Positions 6,285-10,505 of a stretch of DNA of 10,505 nt are shown here, one piece after another (the first letter of the stretch is position 1; every line of letters starts with the position of its first letter). The stretch is taken from contig DKPO01000017.1 in NCBI GenBank assembly GCA_002471225.1, forward strand, positions 187,925 through 198,429, in the 5' to 3' direction. This DNA comes from Porphyromonadaceae bacterium UBA7332. Lineage in GTDB: Bacteria > Bacteroidota > Bacteroidia > Bacteroidales > UBA7332. Position numbers and translations under genes: made by a program. The notes beneath the pieces were generated by a model that saw nothing but the letters and a program-made list of their open reading frames with translations, was not told where the DNA came from and ran no database searches.

Positions 6285-7850
6285 ATGAAACATACACATC
6301 TTTTGGCCATGTTTGTACCTCTTGTCGGGGCGAACGTCTCTTGTGCAACAAAAAAAGAGGAACCTAAAAAACCGATGAACATCTTGTATATAATGACAGA
6401 TGATCACTCTTATCAAACTATATCAGCCTATGATAACCGTTATTTAAAAACACCAAACCTGGATCGTATAGCTAACGAAGGTGTCAGATTTGATAATGCT
6501 TATGTTGGTAATTCAATCAGTGGCCCCAGCCGCGCTATTATGCTGACCGGAAAATTCAGTCATAAAAACGGGTTTAAAGGAAATAGCGACGTATTCGATG
6601 GCTCTCAGCAAACTTATCCGAAATTATTGCAACAGGCCGGTTATGAAACGGCAGTTGTCGGTAAATGGCATTTAGTGTCAGAACCTACAGGCTTTGATTA
6701 TTGGAATATTTTACCCGGACAAGGGATTTATTATAACCCATATTTTAATGAAATGGGTGATAAAAAGAGAATAAACGGTTATGCAACAACTGTTACCACA
6801 GATATTGCTCTTGACTGGCTTGAAAATAAACGAACCAAAGAAAAACCATTCTGTCTTTTATTGCATCATAAGGCTCCACACAGAACATGGATGCCTGATA
6901 CCACTGAATTAAATGCGACGTCATGGGAGGAAGAAGTTGAATTTCCACTACCGGAAACCTTCTATGATAACTATGAAGGACGTATGGCTGCGCAAAAGCA
7001 GAAAATGAGCATAGAAAAAGATATGCATGAGGTTTATGATCTTAAGATGGTCGATGATGAAATTGTTACTGCTCAAAAATGGATGGATGCAGGCGGTAAA
7101 AGTAATTATGAACATATGGACTCAGCACAGGCTGCTGCCTGGGATAAGTACTATAATCCGATTATCGCAGATTATAAAGAGAAGAAACGCTCAGGTAAGG
7201 AATTGACCGAATGGAAATTCCAGCGATATATGAATGATTATGTAAAATGTATTCGTTCGTTAGATAATAATATCGGTAGAGTGCTGGATTATCTAGAGAA
7301 AGAAGGAATGCTGGATAATACATTAATAGTTTACACATCAGACCAGGGATTCTATATGGGTGAGCATGGTTGGTTCGATAAACGTTTTATGTATGAAGAA
7401 TCATTCCGCACACCACTGATGATGCGTCTTCCGGGAGGTAAATCAGGTGTGGTAACGAAAGATCTGGTTCAGAATATAGACTTTGCACCGACTTTCCTTA
7501 GCCTGGCTGGGGTAGAAGTCCCAAATGATATGCAAGGAGAATCATTGATACCTATTCTTACAGATAAAACACCGGATGATTGGAGAAATTCATTATATTA
7601 TCATTATTATGAATATCCGGATGAGCATACAGTAATGAAACATTATGGTGTTCGAGATCAGCGATATAAATTGATTCGTTTTTACGGAGACGGTGATTCA
7701 TATGAATTTTATGATCTGCAGGAAGATCCTAGAGAAATGAATAATCTTTACGGTAAGGCAGAGTACAAAGATAAGATAGAAGAGATGAAGAAAGAATTGG
7801 TTCGTCTTCAACAAAAATATGATGATCAAAATGCATTATCATTGAATTAA
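6285..7850 (+). CDS. Serine-type sulfatase, probable lipoprotein (S1 family, N-acetylglucosamine-6-sulfatase-like)
   Basis: This enzyme hydrolyses sulfate esters, probably on a glycan, outside the cytoplasm. The catalytic signature S-G-P-S-R lies at 79-83, followed by AIMLTGK; Ser79 (codon AGT) would be oxidised to formylglycine, so an anaerobic sulfatase-maturating enzyme must be encoded elsewhere. Metal and substrate residues are visible: MTDD at 37-40, GKWHL at 126-130, HHKAPHR at 194-200, TSDQG at 351-355 and the GEHGWFDKRFMYEESFRTP block at 359-377, wording typical of N-acetylglucosamine-6-sulfatase/mucin-desulfating types. The 521 residues fit the family. Residues 1-20 look like a short lipoprotein leader ending at Cys20, but Asn at -3 is off-consensus. 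It stands alone between its own promoter and terminator, with no SusC/SusD or glycosidase neighbour. Sulfatase is certain; substrate is inferred from resemblance only. Confidence 0.9.
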   Translation: MKHTHLLAMFVPLVGANVSCATKKEEPKKPMNILYIMTDDHSYQTISAYDNRYLKTPNLDRIANEGVRFDNAYVGNSISGPSRAIMLTGKFSHKNGFKGNSDVFDGSQQTYPKLLQQAGYETAVVGKWHLVSEPTGFDYWNILPGQGIYYNPYFNEMGDKKRINGYATTVTTDIALDWLENKRTKEKPFCLLLHHKAPHRTWMPDTTELNATSWEEEVEFPLPETFYDNYEGRMAAQKQKMSIEKDMHEVYDLKMVDDEIVTAQKWMDAGGKSNYEHMDSAQAAAWDKYYNPIIADYKEKKRSGKELTEWKFQRYMNDYVKCIRSLDNNIGRVLDYLEKEGMLDNTLIVYTSDQGFYMGEHGWFDKRFMYEESFRTPLMMRLPGGKSGVVTKDLVQNIDFAPTFLSLAGVEVPNDMQGESLIPILTDKTPDDWRNSLYYHYYEYPDEHTVMKHYGVRDQRYKLIRFYGDGDSYEFYDLQEDPREMNNLYGKAEYKDKIEEMKKELVRLQQKYDDQNALSLN

Positions 7851-7855
7851 TAAAC

Positions 7856-7896
7856 AAAGAGGGTGTTTGCAGATTATTGTGAATATCCTCTTTTTT
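7856..7896 (+). terminator. Intrinsic terminator after the sulfatase
   Basis: A 13-bp stem with three G-T wobbles pairs 7856-7868 with 7881-7893 around a 12-nt loop, and the T-run extends to 7896. It starts six bases after the sulfatase stop. Confidence 0.75.
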
Positions 7897-7938
7897 ACTG
7901 AATAAGAAGTTGACCATAGAATCTTTTATGTATTAATC

Positions 7939-7968
7939 TTTTTATTTTATAAAAAATAAGTATCTTTG
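7939..7968 (+). promoter_or_regulatory. Predicted promoter of the glycosyltransferase
   Basis: TATCTTTG at 7961-7968 is an exact TAnnTTTG match. A T-run at 7939-7943, 17 bp upstream, sits where the -33 TTTG belongs but lacks its G. Transcription would start near 7975, giving a ~35-nt leader to the ATG at 8010. Confidence 0.6.
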
Positions 7969-8009
7969 GTTCGGAATGGGCTTATAGTAATTTTTCTTAT
8001 TCTTAGTTT

Positions 8010-8843
8010 ATGAGGAATCGGTATAGTATTGCACTATTAATATCAACATATAATAATCCAATATTTTTGGAGTTGTGTTTGCAAAGTATTTTAAGGCAAA
8101 CTATGATGCCTAATGAAATACTTATAGCTGATGATGGATCAACAAATGAAACATATAAACTGATAAAAGAATTTAAGTCAGTATGCTCGATACCGATTAT
8201 TCATGTTTGGCAGGAGGATAAAGGTTTTCAAGCAGGAAGAATTAGGAATATAGCTATTGCGGCATGTCGTATGGATTATATAATTCAGATTGATGGAGAT
8301 ATACTTTTGCATCAATCTTTTATAGAAGATCATATAAATATTGCCCGCCCTGGATATTTGATACAAGGATCACGGGTAATGTTAGGCCCAAAAAAAACTA
8401 AGCAAATATCTGAAACAAAAGAATTCAATATAACTTTTTTTTCATCTGATATTTCAAGGAGAGAGAATGCTATACGTTGTATCCCTTTGAGTAATTACTT
8501 GCTTTTAAAATATCGTAATCCTTATCCTATTTATTATGCACGAGGTGCTAATATGTCTTTTTTTCGAAATGATATTCTTGCGGTAAATGGTTATGATGAA
8601 ACGTTTACAGGATGGGGACATGAGGATAGTGATTTAACTTTAAGGATGCTAAATAATGGCTGTGTTAAGATGTATGCAAAGTTTAGTTGTATCGCATACC
8701 ATTTGTATCATAGAGTAGAATCGAGATATAGAGAAGATATTAATAAAAAAAGAATGCAGGAGAATGAGCGCTTAAAGAATATTTATTGTGATTTAGGTAT
8801 ATCAAAGCATCTTTCAAATGTTCATCAATATATTCTGGATTGA
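8010..8843 (+). CDS. Family 2 glycosyltransferase with galactosyltransferase-like C-terminal domain
   Basis: This 277-residue protein has a GT-A fold and probably adds a sugar from a nucleotide donor to a surface polysaccharide or lipopolysaccharide at the cytoplasmic membrane face. Visible motifs are ISTYNN at 11-16, the nucleotide-binding ADDGST at 40-45, the metal-binding DGD at 95-97, RGANMSFF at 178-185, and GWGHEDSDLTLRM at 201-213, the mark of the Glyco_transf_7C region that supplies the catalytic acid. There is no membrane helix. Four 60-bp lines inside the gene contain 23, 23, 25 and 35% G+C, against 43 and 45% for two lines of the sulfatase, and AT-ending codons such as ATA and AAA stand out, so it may be a recent arrival. 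No other glycan-synthesis gene is nearby. Its promoter and a strong downstream hairpin make it a single-gene unit. Donor and acceptor are unknown. Confidence 0.88.
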   Translation: MRNRYSIALLISTYNNPIFLELCLQSILRQTMMPNEILIADDGSTNETYKLIKEFKSVCSIPIIHVWQEDKGFQAGRIRNIAIAACRMDYIIQIDGDILLHQSFIEDHINIARPGYLIQGSRVMLGPKKTKQISETKEFNITFFSSDISRRENAIRCIPLSNYLLLKYRNPYPIYYARGANMSFFRNDILAVNGYDETFTGWGHEDSDLTLRMLNNGCVKMYAKFSCIAYHLYHRVESRYREDINKKRMQENERLKNIYCDLGISKHLSNVHQYILD

Positions 8844-8969
8844 ACTTCTTAAAAAGTTGTATGTCTTTTATTGTAAAGAAATAGAATTGATAGTAGTAAT
8901 TTTGAATATGTAAAGTTGTGTTCGATACAAATCGATTTTCTTGATATTTATATCTAATAAATTATAAAT

Positions 8970-9006
8970 AAAAGACTTCACATCAATGAAGATGTGAAGT
9001 CTTTTT
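8970..9006. terminator. Bidirectional terminator between the glycosyltransferase and DUF2023
   Basis: A perfect 15-bp stem pairs 8970-8984 with 8991-9005 around a 6-nt loop, with A and T runs at the ends. It lies 126 bp after the glycosyltransferase stop and 69 bp past the minus-strand DUF2023 stop, so it can end both. On the minus strand a weaker hairpin (TGATAAG at 9022-9028 with CTTATCA at 9040-9046) precedes it. Confidence 0.88.
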
Positions 9007-9074
9007 GGCTGAATAAAGGGCTGATAAGTCTCAATCGATCTTATCAACAAGAATTATGGAAAACTCAAAAGAAA

Positions 9075-9446
9075 TTATATGGCAATATCAGTGACAAGCG
9101 AGTGAATCTGATTCAGCTTAATAGCCGGATGATGTGACTTTTTATCTAAATAGCGTTTACATTGTTGTATCCGATCATATCCAAGCATGATTCCTAAAAT
9201 AAAATCTTCTTCAGGCGTATAGATATTAAGAGGTTTATTTCCGAATGAGCGAATGATATCGATACATTCTTTTTTACCGAAAAAGATATTTATTTTTTTA
9301 GGGCTCACCTGCTGGATAAAAGATTCAATAGGGTGTCTGTCTAATTTTGATTTAGCTTCTTCTAAATCTTCAGCTTGCATAGTATGAAGGACAAGGTTTC
9401 GTAATCCTTTTTTGTATTCATAGATATGGTGACACAGTACTTTCAT
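9075..9446 (-). CDS. DUF2023 family protein encoded with flavodoxin
   Basis: This small 123-residue cytosolic protein starts MKVLCHHIYEYKKGLRNLVLHTM and includes FFGKKECIDIIRSF (55-68) and TPEEDFILGIMLGYDRIQQCKRYL (77-100), which I recognise as DUF2023. The family has no established function. It tends to occur beside flavodoxin genes, and here its ATG shares one base with the flavodoxin stop (TAATG on the minus strand), a layout typical of translational coupling and roughly balanced synthesis. The three Cys (5, 61, 96) and the cluster of His (6, 7, 105, 106) do not form an obvious metal motif. A partner or regulatory role toward flavodoxin is a reasonable guess from the gene order, not from the protein itself. 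Confidence 0.83.
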   Translation of the reverse strand: MKVLCHHIYEYKKGLRNLVLHTMQAEDLEEAKSKLDRHPIESFIQQVSPKKINIFFGKKECIDIIRSFGNKPLNIYTPEEDFILGIMLGYDRIQQCKRYLDKKSHHPAIKLNQIHSLVTDIAI

Positions 9447-9937
9447 TATAATTCGGATTGTAATTGTTTAACCCAGTTGTTAATTCGTTCATTTGTCATA
9501 TTTGACTCATTATCTTCGTCAATGACTAAACCGCAGAATTTATCATCAATACAGGCTATAGAAGAGTCGAAATCGTATGAGTCTGATTTGGTGAACCCTA
9601 TAATGCGGCACGGTTTATCCTTTAGTTTCTGATAAAGAACCCCCATTCCGTCCACAAATGTATCCGAGTAAGAGGATGAATCACCTAATCCGAATAATGC
9701 GACGGTTTTACCTTCCCAGTTAATAGTGTCGATTGTCTCAATATAATCTTCCCAATCATCCTGAAGATCTCCGCAACCCCAAGTAGATGTTCCTAGTAAA
9801 ATGAACTCTGCATTGTCTAACACTTCAGTTGGTTTTGTAGATACATCAAATGCTTCTGCGCTGAGTTGAGAAGATAAGATATCTGCAATCATTTTTGTAT
9901 TGCCTGTAGTAGATCCATATATAATAGCCGTTTTCAT
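9446..9937 (-). CDS. fldA: Flavodoxin, long-chain type
   Basis: Flavodoxin carries single electrons through FMN in the cytoplasm and often replaces ferredoxin when iron is short. The 163 residues show the FMN phosphate loop GSTTGNT at 8-14, the first flavin-stacking loop STWGCGDLQDDW at 51-62 with Trp53, and the LGDSSSYSDTFVDGMG stretch at 84-99 with Tyr90 for the other flavin face. The insertion around 115-142 makes it a long-chain flavodoxin. The ATG at 9937 lies behind a good promoter (9982-10012) and upstream of that a 12-bp direct repeat. The gene is followed without gap by DUF2023. Likely partners in an anaerobe are pyruvate:ferredoxin oxidoreductase and similar enzymes; none is encoded in the window. 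Confidence 0.93.
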   Translation of the reverse strand: MKTAIIYGSTTGNTKMIADILSSQLSAEAFDVSTKPTEVLDNAEFILLGTSTWGCGDLQDDWEDYIETIDTINWEGKTVALFGLGDSSSYSDTFVDGMGVLYQKLKDKPCRIIGFTKSDSYDFDSSIACIDDKFCGLVIDEDNESNMTNERINNWVKQLQSEL

Positions 9938-9981
9938 GATTTATGTTATTTAGTAATGAACAATCGTGTTAATTATGAATG

Positions 9982-10012
9982 CAAAAATATAGGTGTTTTA
10001 AAGGGAGTACAA
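9982..10012 (-). promoter_or_regulatory. Predicted promoter of flavodoxin
   Basis: Read on the minus strand, 9989-9982 is TATTTTTG (TAnnTTTG) and 10012-10010 is TTG, with 20 bp between, close to the Bacteroidota -33/-7 spacing. The start would be near 9975, giving a ~37-nt leader to the ATG at 9937. The -33 end overlaps the first copy of the 12-bp direct repeat. Confidence 0.65.
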
Positions 10013-10055
10013 TACCTAAAAATAAGGATTTTTAATCTGCTATATACCTAAAAAT
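10012..10055. repeat. Perfect 12-bp direct repeat upstream of flavodoxin (candidate operator)
   Basis: ATACCTAAAAAT occurs at 10012-10023 and 10044-10055, 32 bp apart start to start, close to three helical turns. The second copy also forms a 7-bp inverted repeat: TATACCT at 10043-10049 with AGGTATA at 10065-10071. The first copy abuts the predicted -33 box, where an activator or repressor would act. The binding protein is unknown. Confidence 0.55.
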
Positions 10056-10249
10056 GATCAGTGAAGGTATAGAATAGGGGAGATGCTTTATTATGTCTGA
10101 ATGGTGTTTTGTATATACTTTATAGTAGATTTATTTTTCTTGCCTGCTTTGTTATGAATTAATACAGTGGATATAATATTTAGAAGACTGTAAATAAGTT
10201 GTTTAGAGGAATGTGTAATGTTGTTGTGTCTCAATGATAATTCATAAAT

Positions 10250-10332
10250 CGTAGGTCGCACAAAATTGCGGTGTACATCGCACTTTTGTGCGACCTACTT
10301 CGCATTTTTGTGCGATGTACATCGCAATTTTT
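10250..10332. repeat. 22-bp tandem palindromic array (alternating TCGCA/TGCGA every 11 bp)
   Basis: Seven pentamers alternate in orientation with exact 11-bp steps: TCGCA at 10256, 10278, 10300 and 10322; TGCGA at 10289 and 10311, and the variant TGCGG at 10267. The 6-bp spacers also alternate: T/A-rich (CAAAAT, CTTTTG, TTTTTG, ATTTTT) and TAC-containing (TGTACA at 10272 and 10316, CCTACT at 10294, and CGTAGG leading in at 10250). Resulting structures include a perfect 15-bp inverted repeat (10251-10265 with 10284-10298), a 21-bp one with a single G-T wobble (10263-10283 with 10310-10330) and a perfect 16-bp palindrome (10311-10326). G+C is far above the flanks. It could be a REP/BIME-like or MITE-like element, a clustered binding site, or an iteron-like array; no replication or transposase gene is in the window. 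Confidence 0.85.
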
Positions 10333-10430
10333 ATTTATCAGGAAGAAGAAATAATTCTGACTGTAAAAAAGATAAATCCTACTTTATCATAAATTACTTA
10401 TAGGCAAGAAAAAAAAGAGAATCCAAGCAT

Positions 10431-10505
10431 TTATTTTGAAAACAGATATTTCCACAACTTTTTGACTTGATCCCTAATCTTCCGATTAAGCGCTTCTTGC
10501 GGTAT
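10431..10505 (-). CDS. Possible 3' end of a minus-strand gene running off the window
   Basis: Reading leftward from the right edge, a frame stays open for 24 codons to a TAA at 10433-10431, ending in the basic sequence QVKKLWKYLFSK. Its composition suits a protein C-terminus, but a second minus-strand frame is also open across the edge to a stop further left, so the choice is uncertain. Too little is present to name a family, and no terminator hairpin follows. Confidence 0.35.
   Translation of the reverse strand: MPQEALNRKIRDQVKKLWKYLFSK

Larger units (their letters stand above)
9938..10430. other. Non-coding stretch between flavodoxin and the right-edge gene
   Basis: I see no convincing reading frame on either strand in these ~490 bp and no tRNA or rRNA. 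From left to right they hold the flavodoxin promoter, the direct repeat at 10012-10055, AT-rich sequence without visible structure (10075-10245), the 22-bp palindromic array at 10250-10332, and about 100 bp of A-rich sequence in which I find nothing. Confidence 0.7.

Noticed and set aside
9022..9046. Independent terminator of DUF2023
   Set aside because: The stem is only 7 bp with an 11-nt loop and a poor T-run; the perfect hairpin at 8970-9006 is the better candidate.
8868..9050. 60-codon minus-strand frame after the glycosyltransferase
   Set aside because: It runs through the strong bidirectional terminator at 8970-9006, is extremely AT-driven and shows no protein-like motif.
10250..10332. 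CRISPR array
   Set aside because: The repeats are contiguous 22-bp units with only 6-bp fixed spacers, not ~30-bp repeats with unique ~30-bp spacers, and no cas gene is present.
10250..10332. Intrinsic terminator for flavodoxin or the edge gene
   Set aside because: It lies upstream of flavodoxin and 98 bp beyond the stop of the possible edge gene, and its symmetry and periodicity far exceed a terminator; a secondary terminator effect cannot be excluded.

Overview
The window looks like chromosome from a Bacteroidota member of the order Bacteroidales. Dysgonomonas, Parabacteroides or Bacteroides relatives are plausible, but I cannot fix the genus. The evidence is: a bacterial serine palmitoyltransferase, a DUF2027-Smr protein, a flavodoxin followed by DUF2023, a serine-type sulfatase with a lipoprotein-like leader, AT-rich start regions without clear Shine-Dalgarno sites, and several TAnnTTTG promoter elements (the Bacteroidota -7 motif).

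Layout. 1-1395 (+): the tail of an MnmD-type tRNA wobble-uridine methyltransferase, then a DUF2027-Smr protein. A bidirectional hairpin terminator separates them from a minus-strand pair, an RsmI-like methyltransferase (1462-2169) preceded by a lipid kinase of the diacylglycerol kinase family (2181-3119). Divergent from the kinase is serine palmitoyltransferase (3300-4490), the first enzyme of sphingolipid synthesis, closed by a terminator. Next come an MgtC/SapB membrane protein (4595-5284) and an ankyrin-repeat protein on the other strand (5285-6109); their stop codons abut. A sulfatase (6285-7850) and an AT-rich family 2 glycosyltransferase (8010-8843) follow, each with its own promoter and terminator. 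On the minus strand, flavodoxin (9446-9937) overlaps DUF2023 (9075-9446) by one base. The last ~490 bp before a possible minus-strand gene end (10431-10505) are non-coding.

How the genes relate. Most are single-gene or two-gene units with housekeeping roles: tRNA and rRNA modification, membrane lipid synthesis, redox carrier. The lipid kinase and serine palmitoyltransferase, head to head, may form a small lipid locus. The sulfatase and glycosyltransferase look like accessory surface-glycan functions, and the glycosyltransferase is clearly more AT-rich in the lines I counted.

The most unusual structure is non-coding. At 10250-10332, seven TCGCA/TGCGA pentamers alternate in orientation at exactly 11-bp steps, giving a 22-bp tandem palindromic array with competing hairpins. 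Upstream of flavodoxin there is also a perfect 12-bp direct repeat abutting its predicted promoter.
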